A stretch of 50,094 nucleotides of DNA from Planctomycetota bacterium (GTDB lineage Bacteria; Planctomycetota; UBA1135; GCA-002686595), in assembly GCA_016220085.1 (NCBI GenBank), contig JACRIN010000007.1, forward strand, positions 1-50,094. The letters run 5' to 3'. The position numbers and the translations under genes were made by a program. The notes beneath the pieces are model-generated. The model saw nothing but the letters and a program-made list of their open reading frames with translations, was not told where the DNA came from and searched no databases. Below are positions 1-7,312 of this stretch, piece by piece (the stretch's first letter is position 1; each line of letters opens with the position of its first letter).

Positions 1-357
1 CTCGAGGACCCCGCGCTCCTCGGTTTCGACGTCGAAGACCCAGACCAACGCGCGCTCGTCGAGCGCGGCGAAGATCCGGATGCCGACGCGCCAGCCGTCG
101 CCCTCGTGGGTGAGCTCGAGCTCGAACGGATCGATGCGGACGTGCTTCGCGTGCTCGGCGAGGTCGACGCGCGAGCCGTCGGCGCGCCGCAGGACGACGC
201 GCAGGTCGTGCGCGATCTTGAGCGGCCAGATCCAGCACTCGAAGACGCCGTCCTCGCGCCCGAGGAGCGCGATGCGCCGCCCGACGACCTCGACGAAATT
301 CGCTCGCGTCGACGCGTCGATCGCGCGCGCGAGGTGCGGGAGCTCGGAACCGGACAT
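1..357 (-). CDS. Partial CDS, N-terminal part of an unidentified, possibly carbohydrate-active protein
   Basis: A reading frame on the minus strand starts at an ATG at 355-357 and runs open for 119 codons to the left edge, so the C-terminus is outside the window. It begins MSGSELPHLARAID and contains the stretch GVFECWIWPLKIAHDLRV, then a run of alternating charged and hydrophobic residues suggestive of beta strands. A similar 'FE-W-(Y/W)-PLK' segment is found near the start of glycogen-debranching-like (six-hairpin glycosidase) proteins as I remember them; this is inference. It is divergent from a carbohydrate ABC importer, which fits a sugar-related role. The frame stays open upstream of the chosen ATG, so a longer N-terminus, for example from a GTG about 40 bases upstream, cannot be excluded. 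Confidence 0.6.
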   Translation of the reverse strand, partial: MSGSELPHLARAIDASTRANFVEVVGRRIALLGREDGVFECWIWPLKIAHDLRVVLRRADGSRVDLAEHAKHVRIDPFELELTHEGDGWRVGIRIFAALDERALVWVFDVETEERGVLE

Positions 358-400
358 CGGCGCGACGCTACGCCGCGGCCCGCGCGCGTACAAGAGCACG

Positions 401-429
401 TTGGCGTACGACGGCCACGGATGTAGAAC
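401..429 (+). promoter_or_regulatory. Candidate promoter of the sugar ABC operon, near-leaderless
   Basis: TTGGCG (401-406), a 17-base spacer and TAGAAC (424-429) lie just before the ATG at 438. A transcript starting 7-8 bases after the -10 box would begin at or within two bases of the start codon, and no Shine-Dalgarno sequence is visible. Confidence 0.45.
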
Positions 430-437
430 GTCACGCG

Positions 438-2693
438 ATGTGGACCCTCGCAGCACTCGCGGCGCTCGGCAGCGGCGCGCCGTACGAGGGGCGGACGCTC
501 GTCGTGATGGTCGACGAGAAGAGCTTCGAGTCCTGGGACGTCCTCCAAGCGATCGCGCGCGACTTCGAGCTCGCGCACCCGGGCCTCGACGTGCGCGTGA
601 TCGACCAGGGCGGCGCGGTCGGTCAGCAGGACAAGTCGCGGTTCATGCTGACCGGCGATCTGCAGCTCGACGTCACGCGCATCGACGTCACCGAGTTCGG
701 CGCGTTCCAGCGCGAAGGCGCGCTCGTCGACATCGACGCCGCGCTGCGCGCGTTGCCGGGCTTCGACGAAGCGAACTACCTCGACGTGCTCGACGGCTTC
801 CGCGCGGCGGACGGGCACCTCTACGGCCTGCCGTCGACGTTCACGCCGTACGTGATGTACTCCAACCGCGATCTGCTCGAGCGCGCGGGCCTCGCGCCGC
901 CGACGGCGGGGTGGACCTGGGACGACCTGCTCGACGCGTGTCGCAAGACGACCGTCGACACCGACGGCGACGGCGCGATCGACCAATGGGGCATCTCGCT
1001 GACGCAATGGCTCCAGGCGGTCGTGCCGTGGATCTGGCAGAACGGCGGCGACGTGCTCGACGAGACGCTGACGCGCTCGCGGCTCGCCGAGCCCGAGGCG
1101 CGCGAGGCGTTCCGTTTCCTGCGCAAGCTGCTGCACGAGGAGAAGCTCGCCTCGTTCGACGCGACGTTCGAGAACCAGTACAGCCAGGGGCTCTTCCAGG
1201 CCGGCCGCTGCGCGTTCTACGGGCCGGTCGGCTACTGGGAGACGTACCGCTTCAAGTACATCACCGGCTTCCGCTGGGACGTCGCGCCGCTGCCGCGCAA
1301 GCTGCACGCGGCGACCGCGATCGCGATGACCGGCTACGTCGTGCCGCGCACGTCGCGCGATCCCGCGCTCGCCGCCGAGTTCGTCGCGAAGCTCGCCGGG
1401 CCGGAATACCAGTACACTCTCGCCGAGATCGGCAATGGCGTACCCGGGTGGAAGGCGGCGGCGCTCTCGACGAGCTTCTTGAACCCGACGCGCGCGCCCG
1501 AGAGCGAGCGCGTATTCCTCGACGTGCTCGGCGAGGCGCGTTTCATGCCGTCGCTCGCCAACTGGCGCAAGATCGAGGCGCTTTGCCAGGCGGAGCTCCA
1601 GGGCGCGCTCCTGCTCGAGCGCTACGACGTCGATCTGGCCGCGGCGCGCATGGCGGCGAAGACCGATGCGTTCCTGGCCTCCGAGGAGCGGCGCGCCGCG
1701 AAGCCTCTGCTGCCGAGCTTCGCGATGGAGGCGGTGTTCGCGCTCGCGCTGATCGCCTCGGTGGCGGCGTGGCTCGCGCACCGCGCGCGAGCGCCGGCGC
1801 GGGTGTACGCGCGCGACGAGCGCAGCGCGCTCGCGCTGCTCGCGCCGTGGGCGGTCGGTTTCCTCTTGTTCTTCCTCGGGCCGGCGGCGGTGTCGCTCGC
1901 GCTCTCGTTCTGCGCTTGGTCGCCGTTGCAGAGCTTCGACAGCGTCCGCTGGGCGGGCGGCGAGAACTGGGCGCGGCTCGCGACCGACGACGCGTTCCAC
2001 GCGTCGCTCGTCGCGACGACGACGTACGCGTTCGCGAGCGTTCCGCTCGGGCTCGGGCTCGCGCTCTGGCTCGCGTGGTTGTTGCGCGCGGAGAGCACGT
2101 TCGCCGTGTTCGTGCGGACCCTCGTCTACCTCCCCGCGATCCTGTCGCCGGTGATCGTCGCCGCGACGTGGCGCTTCCTGCTCGATCCCGACCGCGGGCT
2201 CGTGAACCAGTGGCTCGCCGTCGTCGGCATCGAAGGTCCCGCGTGGACCCGCAGCGGCGCGTGGGTGATCCCGTCGTACGTGTTGATGAGCCTCTGGGGC
2301 GTCGGCGCGCAGATGCTGGTGTTCCTCGCCGCGTTGCAGGCGCTCGATCCGACGCTCGAGGAGGCCGCGCGCGTCGACGGGGCGGGGCCGTGGGCGCGCT
2401 TTCGCCACGTCGTGCTGCCGCAGCTCGGGCCCGTGTTGCTCTTCAACCTGGTGCTCGGGTTGGTCGGCGCGTTCCAGATCTTCGCGCAAGCGTACGTCCT
2501 GACCAACGGCGGGCCCGGCGACGCGTCGCGCTTCCTGGTGCTCTATCTCTACGAGACCGGGTTCCGCCATCTCGACATGGGGTACGCGTCGACGCTCGCG
2601 TGGGTGTTGTTCGCGATCCTCGGCGCGCTCTGCGCCGTGCTCGTCTCGACTTCGAAGAACTGGGTCCACTACGCCGCACGGAGCCGAGGATGA
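438..2693 (+). CDS. Sugar ABC transporter: solute-binding protein fused to MalF/UgpA-type permease
   Basis: The 751-residue product joins two proteins that are normally separate. Residues about 15-415 are a family 1 extracellular solute-binding protein: after a short hydrophobic start come features such as GHLYGLPSTFTPYVMYSNRD, GWTWDDLLDACRK, a DTDGDGAIDQWG calcium-like loop and an FYGPVGYWE segment. A hydrophobic helix at about 422-443 follows, then from about 455 a CUT1 permease with the usual membrane helices and a coupling (EAA) loop EEAARVDGAGPWARFRHVVL near residue 640. The extra helix gives a sensible topology, with the binding domain outside and the permease N-terminus inside. The stop overlaps the next permease start (ATGA at 2690-2693). 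It should import a sugar or sugar derivative together with the next two genes; the substrate cannot be told. Confidence 0.93.
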   Translation: MWTLAALAALGSGAPYEGRTLVVMVDEKSFESWDVLQAIARDFELAHPGLDVRVIDQGGAVGQQDKSRFMLTGDLQLDVTRIDVTEFGAFQREGALVDIDAALRALPGFDEANYLDVLDGFRAADGHLYGLPSTFTPYVMYSNRDLLERAGLAPPTAGWTWDDLLDACRKTTVDTDGDGAIDQWGISLTQWLQAVVPWIWQNGGDVLDETLTRSRLAEPEAREAFRFLRKLLHEEKLASFDATFENQYSQGLFQAGRCAFYGPVGYWETYRFKYITGFRWDVAPLPRKLHAATAIAMTGYVVPRTSRDPALAAEFVAKLAGPEYQYTLAEIGNGVPGWKAAALSTSFLNPTRAPESERVFLDVLGEARFMPSLANWRKIEALCQAELQGALLLERYDVDLAAARMAAKTDAFLASEERRAAKPLLPSFAMEAVFALALIASVAAWLAHRARAPARVYARDERSALALLAPWAVGFLLFFLGPAAVSLALSFCAWSPLQSFDSVRWAGGENWARLATDDAFHASLVATTTYAFASVPLGLGLALWLAWLLRAESTFAVFVRTLVYLPAILSPVIVAATWRFLLDPDRGLVNQWLAVVGIEGPAWTRSGAWVIPSYVLMSLWGVGAQMLVFLAALQALDPTLEEAARVDGAGPWARFRHVVLPQLGPVLLFNLVLGLVGAFQIFAQAYVLTNGGPGDASRFLVLYLYETGFRHLDMGYASTLAWVLFAILGALCAVLVSTSKNWVHYAARSRG

Positions 2694-3508
2694 GCGCGCG
2701 CCTCTTCAACCGGAGCGCGCTCGCGGTCGCCGCGGTGCTCTTCGCGTTGCCGTTCGCGTTCCTGCTGGTCGTTTCGCTCGCGCCGGAAGGTCGCGGGCTC
2801 GAGGACCTGTCCGCGGGGCTCGTCGAGCCGCACCCGGAGAACTATCGGCTCGCGCTGGAGAAGATGGGCGGCTTCGGGCGGCTCTTCGCGAACACGCTGT
2901 TCGTCACCGTCGCGTCGATCGTCGGGCAGTGCGTCACGTGCTCTCTCGCCGGCTACGCGTTCGCGCGGATCCCGTTCCGCGGCCGCGACCTGCTCTTCGC
3001 GTGCGTGCTCGCGACGATGATGCTGCCCGAGCAGGTGACCGCGATCCCGCGCTTCTTGCTCTTCCGCGAAGCCGGCCTCGTCGACACGTTCGGGCCGTTG
3101 ATCCTGCCGACGGTGCTCGGCGGCGCGCCCTTCTTCGTGTTCCTGTTCCGCCAGTACTTCCTGTCGCTGCCGATCGAGCTCGACGAGGCCGCGCGCCTCG
3201 ACGGAGCGGGACACCTGCGGATCTACTGGAGCATCGCGTTGCCGCTCGCGCGGCCGATGCTCGCGACGGTCGCGATCTTCACGTTCCTCGGGACGTGGAA
3301 CGACTTCTGGACGCCGTTGATCTACCTCTTCTCCGACGAGAACCGGACGTTGACGCTCGCGCTCGCGGGCTTCCAGCGCTCGTTCAACGTCGCGGTCGAG
3401 TTCATGCTCGCGGCGTCGGCGGTCGTGCTCGCGCCGTGCGTGCTCGTCTACTTCGTCGCTCAGAAAGTCTTCTTGCGCGGCGTCCGTGTCGCGGCGTCCA
3501 AGCACTGA
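2690..3508 (+). CDS. Carbohydrate ABC transporter permease, MalG/UgpE type
   Basis: The 272-residue product is the second membrane subunit of the importer. It begins MSARLFNRSALAVAAVLFAL, has about six membrane helices, and carries the EAA coupling loop ELDEAARLDGAGHLRIYW followed by SIALPLARPML, and the TWNDFWTPLIYL segment typical of MalG-type CUT1 permeases. The start is fixed by the ATGA overlap with the preceding stop, implying coupled translation. It should pair with the permease half of the upstream fusion to form the transmembrane channel, with the ATPase encoded 49 bases downstream. Length is normal for the family. Nothing is missing or broken. Confidence 0.95.
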   Translation: MSARLFNRSALAVAAVLFALPFAFLLVVSLAPEGRGLEDLSAGLVEPHPENYRLALEKMGGFGRLFANTLFVTVASIVGQCVTCSLAGYAFARIPFRGRDLLFACVLATMMLPEQVTAIPRFLLFREAGLVDTFGPLILPTVLGGAPFFVFLFRQYFLSLPIELDEAARLDGAGHLRIYWSIALPLARPMLATVAIFTFLGTWNDFWTPLIYLFSDENRTLTLALAGFQRSFNVAVEFMLAASAVVLAPCVLVYFVAQKVFLRGVRVAASKH

Positions 3509-3557
3509 CATGCGAGCCACACGCGATCGAATCGCACGCAGCGGAGGGGCGTGAGCG

Positions 3558-4613
3558 ATGGCCGCGCTCGACCTCCGAAACGTCACGGTCCGCTTCGGCG
3601 AGCACACGGTGCTCCGCGACGTCTCGCTGTCGGTCGCCGACGGCGAGTTCGTCGTGCTGGTCGGGCCTTCGGGTTGCGGCAAGTCGACGCTCTTGCGGGT
3701 GGTCGCCGGGTTGGTGCGGCCCGCGAGCGGCGAGGTCCGCATCGGCGAGCGGCGGGTCGACGCGCTGGAGCCCGCGGAACGCGACCTCGCGATGGTGTTC
3801 CAGAACTACGCCCTCTACCCGCACAAGACGGTCGCGCAGAACCTCGCGTTCCCGCTGGAGCTGCGCCGCGTGCCGCGCGCGGAGCTCGAGCGGCGTGTGC
3901 GCGAGACCGCGGAGACGCTTGGGCTCTCCGACTTGCTCGAGCGCAAGCCCGGGGCGCTCTCCGGCGGCCAGATGCAACGCGTCGCGCTCGGCCGCGCGTT
4001 GATTCGCGATCCGAAGCTGTTCTTGTTCGACGAGCCGCTTTCGAACCTCGACGCGAAGCTGCGCCACGAGATGCGCGCGGAGATTGCGCGGCTCCATCAA
4101 CGGACGCGCGTGACCAGCCTCTACGTCACGCACGACCAGTCGGAGGCGCTGACGCTCGGCGGGAGGATCGCGGTGCTCGATCGCGGCCGGTTCGAGCAGG
4201 TCGGCGCGCCGCTCGCGGTCTTCGCGCGGCCCGCGACGCGCTTCGTCGCGGGATTCATCGGCTCTCCGGCGATGAATCTGCTCCCGGGCCGCGCGCGCGG
4301 CGGGCGTTTCGAGGTCGGCGAGCTCTCGCTCGCCGCGCCGACGGATGCGACGCGCGAACTGGTGCTCGGCGTGCGTCCCCACGAAGTCGCACTCGACGCC
4401 GCGGACGCTCGCGACGTCTCGCTGGAGCTCGACGTGACGTTCGTCGAGGCGCTCGGGACGCAGACGTTGGTGTCGTTCCGACTCGGCGAGCACGAGCTGC
4501 GCGCCAGCCTCGACGGTGACGCGCGCGTCCGAATCGGTGAGCGCAAACGGGTTTCGCTCTCACGTTCGAGCCTGCATTGGTTCGACCAAGGGACCGGTCT
4601 CCGTCTCGACTAG
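3558..4613 (+). CDS. Carbohydrate ABC transporter ATP-binding protein (MalK/UgpC/MsmK family)
   Basis: The 351-residue product has all ATPase motifs in order: Walker A GPSGCGKST (36-44), Q-loop VFQNYALYPHKTV, signature LSGGQMQRVALGRAL, Walker B LFLFDEPLSNLDAKLR and the H-loop THDQSEAL. The C-terminal third (from about 240) is the TOBE-type regulatory domain of CUT1 ATPases, beginning FIGSPAMNLLPG. A GGAGGGG stretch lies about ten bases before the ATG at 3558. The gene follows the two permease genes in the same direction and its TAG is only three bases from the next start codon, so all four genes probably form one operon. It should energise uptake by the fused binding protein-permease and MalG-like subunit. 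Confidence 0.95.
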   Translation: MAALDLRNVTVRFGEHTVLRDVSLSVADGEFVVLVGPSGCGKSTLLRVVAGLVRPASGEVRIGERRVDALEPAERDLAMVFQNYALYPHKTVAQNLAFPLELRRVPRAELERRVRETAETLGLSDLLERKPGALSGGQMQRVALGRALIRDPKLFLFDEPLSNLDAKLRHEMRAEIARLHQRTRVTSLYVTHDQSEALTLGGRIAVLDRGRFEQVGAPLAVFARPATRFVAGFIGSPAMNLLPGRARGGRFEVGELSLAAPTDATRELVLGVRPHEVALDAADARDVSLELDVTFVEALGTQTLVSFRLGEHELRASLDGDARVRIGERKRVSLSRSSLHWFDQGTGLRLD

Positions 4614-4616
4614 TCG

Positions 4617-5966
4617 ATGCCTTCCCCGTATCGCTCGCTCGACGTCACGCGCTTGCGCCAGGATCTCCTGGAGGACGATTTCCTGTCGCGTCCCGGCGCA
4701 ACCGAGACCTATGGCGTCTGGAGCGAGTTTTTCGTCGCGCGCTGGGACTCGGACGGGCGGCGGCCCGCGGAGTTCGCGCGCGCCGAGCTCGTCGACGCGT
4801 GCGTCGACGCGGCGGCGAAGTCCGGCGCGGAGTTCGTGCGCGCGGCGCGACCGCGCTGCGCGGCGAGCGGCGTGTCGCTCGGCGTCGGACTCGGGCACAA
4901 GCTGTGGCTCGCTTCGCCGCTGTGCCGCACGCCCGCGGAGTGCCACGTTGCATTCGAGCACGCGTGGGTTCGGTTGCGCGGCGCGTTCGCGGCGCGGCAC
5001 CTCGACGTGCTCGCGGTCGGCGCGGATCCGTGGCGCTCGGTCGACGACTGCGGGCCGCCCGACGAGGCCGAGGACGTGGAGCGCGAGCGTCGTTTCGCGA
5101 GCGCGTCGGCGCTCGGGCTCGCCGCGCTGCGCCTGACCGCGCGCTCGGGCGTCGTGCTCGGTTGGGGCAACGCCGTGCAAGCGCCGCTGCGCTGGAAGGC
5201 GGCGCAGTTGGTCGCGCCGTTCGCGAACTCGCTCTTCGCGCACTCGCCGGTGGTCGGTTCGGCGCATCCGGGCACCAAGAGCTTCGCCGCGCGCGCGTGG
5301 CGACTCGCGGCGCCGGACCTCTGCTCGCCGCCGCCGACGTTCGCCGACGCGCCGGACGGTGATCGCGTCGCGCAGTACCTGACGTTCGCGCTCGAGGCGC
5401 GTTCCGGGGCGCTCGACGGAGCGCTGACGTTCGGCCGGTGGCTCGAGCACGGTCACGCCGGTCGATTCCCGGAGCATGCGGACTGGCGCCGGCACCTCGC
5501 GACGTTGGAGCCGCAGGTTCGACCGACGGGCGCGTTGGAGCTCGCGTGCTTCGACGCGCAGCCGCGCGTGTTCGCGCTCGCGCCGCTCGCGTTCTCGATC
5601 GCGCTGCTCGACGACGGATCGAGCCTGCCGCGCGTGACCGAGCGTTTCGGGCTGCGTGCTCGGGAACTGCACCGACGCTACGAACTCGCCGAAGGCGACG
5701 GACTCGGCGAGCCGTCGTTCGCGGCCGACGGTCGGGCGCTGATCGCGGTCGCCGCCGACGCGGTGCTGCGCGCGTCACCGAGCTGGTACGGCCCCGCGCT
5801 GCGCGTCGCGTTCGTCCACTTCGCCGAGCGTTGCGCGTTGCGCGGCCGCTCGCCGGCGGACGAACTGCTCGACGTCTTCCTGAGCCGCGGCGACGTCGAT
5901 CGCGCCGCGCTCTACGAGCACGAGCGCAGGCTCTTGCAGCGCGTCGCATTCGCGCGCGCCGGCTGA
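4617..5966 (+). CDS. Glutamate-cysteine ligase family (GCS2/EgtA-like) protein
   Basis: The 449-residue product resembles the plant/actinobacterial GCS2 branch of glutamate-cysteine ligases, which make gamma-glutamylcysteine for glutathione or ergothioneine. Visible family landmarks are LGVGLGHKLW, the mid-protein LLFAHSP-like segment FANSLFAHSPVVGS followed by SFAARAWRL, and the conserved LEPQVRPTGALELACFDAQP near residue 300, which matches the 'P-E-V-R-P-R-G-x-(L/I)-E-x-R-x-x-D' block. The start lies three bases after the stop of the ABC ATPase gene, so it is probably co-translated with the importer, an unusual partnership. The true product is not certain: other ATP-dependent amine ligases share this fold. 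It ends eight bases before the convergent zinc-ribbon gene. Confidence 0.7.
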   Translation: MPSPYRSLDVTRLRQDLLEDDFLSRPGATETYGVWSEFFVARWDSDGRRPAEFARAELVDACVDAAAKSGAEFVRAARPRCAASGVSLGVGLGHKLWLASPLCRTPAECHVAFEHAWVRLRGAFAARHLDVLAVGADPWRSVDDCGPPDEAEDVERERRFASASALGLAALRLTARSGVVLGWGNAVQAPLRWKAAQLVAPFANSLFAHSPVVGSAHPGTKSFAARAWRLAAPDLCSPPPTFADAPDGDRVAQYLTFALEARSGALDGALTFGRWLEHGHAGRFPEHADWRRHLATLEPQVRPTGALELACFDAQPRVFALAPLAFSIALLDDGSSLPRVTERFGLRARELHRRYELAEGDGLGEPSFAADGRALIAVAADAVLRASPSWYGPALRVAFVHFAERCALRGRSPADELLDVFLSRGDVDRAALYEHERRLLQRVAFARAG

Positions 5967-5974
5967 GGCTCGTC

Positions 5975-7111
5975 CTACGCGAACGCCGCGAACACTCCGG
6001 CGATCGCGGCGACCACGAGCAGCGCCATGAGCACGGCGAACACGAAGAGCAGGATCTTCAGCCACGACAACGGCGCCTCGCCCTCGACTCGCCCGTTCTG
6101 GCCGTGGATCAGCACCGTGTAGCGCTTCGTCGAGTGCTGGTACGACAGGCTCCAGATCGGCAGCAGGATGTGCTTCCACCGCACGTCGCGCACGTCGTTC
6201 TGCACGCGCAGCGAACGCTGCGTGTCGCCGGGCACGTCGCCGCTGCAGCGCGCTTGCTGTGTCGCGACGATGCGCTCCTTCGCGAGCGTCCACGCATCGG
6301 CGAGGTCGAGCTGGTACTCCTCCGCGCGCCACCCCGCGAGGTACTCGGGCCGGTAGGGGACCAGCGCCTTCGTGTCGAACGCGCCGAGCTTCTTCGCGAG
6401 CGCTTCGGGCAGGCCCTTCGATGCGAGCACGAGCAAGTCGTCGTACGCGTCGTCGCGCTTGCCCCACGCCGGCACCCAGCGCACTTTCTGGACGCGGCGC
6501 AGCTCCATCCGCATCCGTCCGTTGCGCATCACCGGGACCATCTGCGTCTCGTAGTAGTAGTGCCCGGCGTCCGCCGACCAATCGGAGTGCACGTTCGCGT
6601 CGAACGTCCAGCAGGGGACGTACACGCCGACGGCGTCGAAGCGCGCGAGCTTCTTCAGCGCGTCCGGACGGAACCACAGGCCGCCGATCCATTTTTTGAA
6701 GCTCGCCTCCGCGTCCGCGCGGCCGACGTCGAGCGGGATCAGCGACTCCGGACGCAGCGCGTTGCGGTTCGCCTCCTGCGCGAGCACGTTGCCGGAGCCG
6801 CAGAAGACGCACGAGGCGCTGGTCAGCGTGCTCGCGAAGTCGAAGATCGCTCCGCACGTGCCGCAGCGGACCGCGCGCACGTCGACGCCGAGTCCGCGCG
6901 CGGCGGCGCCGGCGTGCTCGAGCGGCCGCTCGACGATCTGCGCCTCTTGGCGGGGCACCGGCATGCTCTTGCCGCAGTACTCGCACGTGAGCGCATCGGC
7001 GTCCGGATTCCACGTCATCGGCGCGCCGCAAGCGTCGCAGCGGAAGTCGACCTTCGCCGACGGTGACGCGTCCGGAGTGTCGGGCTGGGGCTCGGGAGCG
7101 GTCGGATTCAA
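5975..7111 (-). CDS. YdjG-like membrane protein with two zinc ribbons
   Basis: The 378-residue product starts at a TTG (7109-7111). It has two N-terminal four-cysteine zinc ribbons: CDAC...CEYC from about residue 25 and CGTC...CVFC from about residue 80. A central domain (about 110-340) with IGGLWFRPDALKKL and a YVPCWTFDA segment follows, and one strongly hydrophobic C-terminal helix (about 350-378) anchors it. This order matches the 'TFIIB-type/primosomal N'-like zinc ribbon' proteins such as Bacillus YdjG, which work with an SPFH protein (YdjI) and PspA at the membrane. A YdjI-like gene lies 2.7 kb away. No enzymatic function is apparent. It converges with the GCS2 gene and diverges from the GT39 gene. 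Confidence 0.85.
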   Translation of the reverse strand: MNPTAPEPQPDTPDASPSAKVDFRCDACGAPMTWNPDADALTCEYCGKSMPVPRQEAQIVERPLEHAGAAARGLGVDVRAVRCGTCGAIFDFASTLTSASCVFCGSGNVLAQEANRNALRPESLIPLDVGRADAEASFKKWIGGLWFRPDALKKLARFDAVGVYVPCWTFDANVHSDWSADAGHYYYETQMVPVMRNGRMRMELRRVQKVRWVPAWGKRDDAYDDLLVLASKGLPEALAKKLGAFDTKALVPYRPEYLAGWRAEEYQLDLADAWTLAKERIVATQQARCSGDVPGDTQRSLRVQNDVRDVRWKHILLPIWSLSYQHSTKRYTVLIHGQNGRVEGEAPLSWLKILLFVFAVLMALLVVAAIAGVFAAFA

Positions 7112-7197
7112 GGCAGGCGCGCTACGACGACGACGCGTCGATCTTCACGCGGCGCGCGTTTGTAGCTCGCTCGCCTGCTCGCGCCAAGCGCGGCGCC

Positions 7198-7226
7198 TTG
7201 ACACTGCGCGCTCCGACCGGTTCGAT
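7198..7226 (+). promoter_or_regulatory. Candidate sigma-70-type promoter of the GT39-TPR gene
   Basis: A consensus TTGACA at 7198-7203 is followed, after 17 bases, by TTCGAT (7221-7226), a weak -10. It lies about 90 bases before the GTG start at 7313 in the divergent gap between the zinc-ribbon gene and the glycosyltransferase. Confidence 0.4.
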
Positions 7227-7312
7227 CAGGCGATGTCCAGCGCGCGATCCCACGCCGTCTTGCGAGCCGAACGCGGCTCCTCCCGCCCTTCGCGTCCGGG
7301 GTCGCCGAGGAC

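Noticed and set aside
80..2689. Long plus-strand reading frame running from 80 into the MalG-type permease
   Set aside because: The part before 2690 is an Arg/Ala-rich shadow of the fused binding protein-permease; only the segment from the ATG at 2690 is a real gene.
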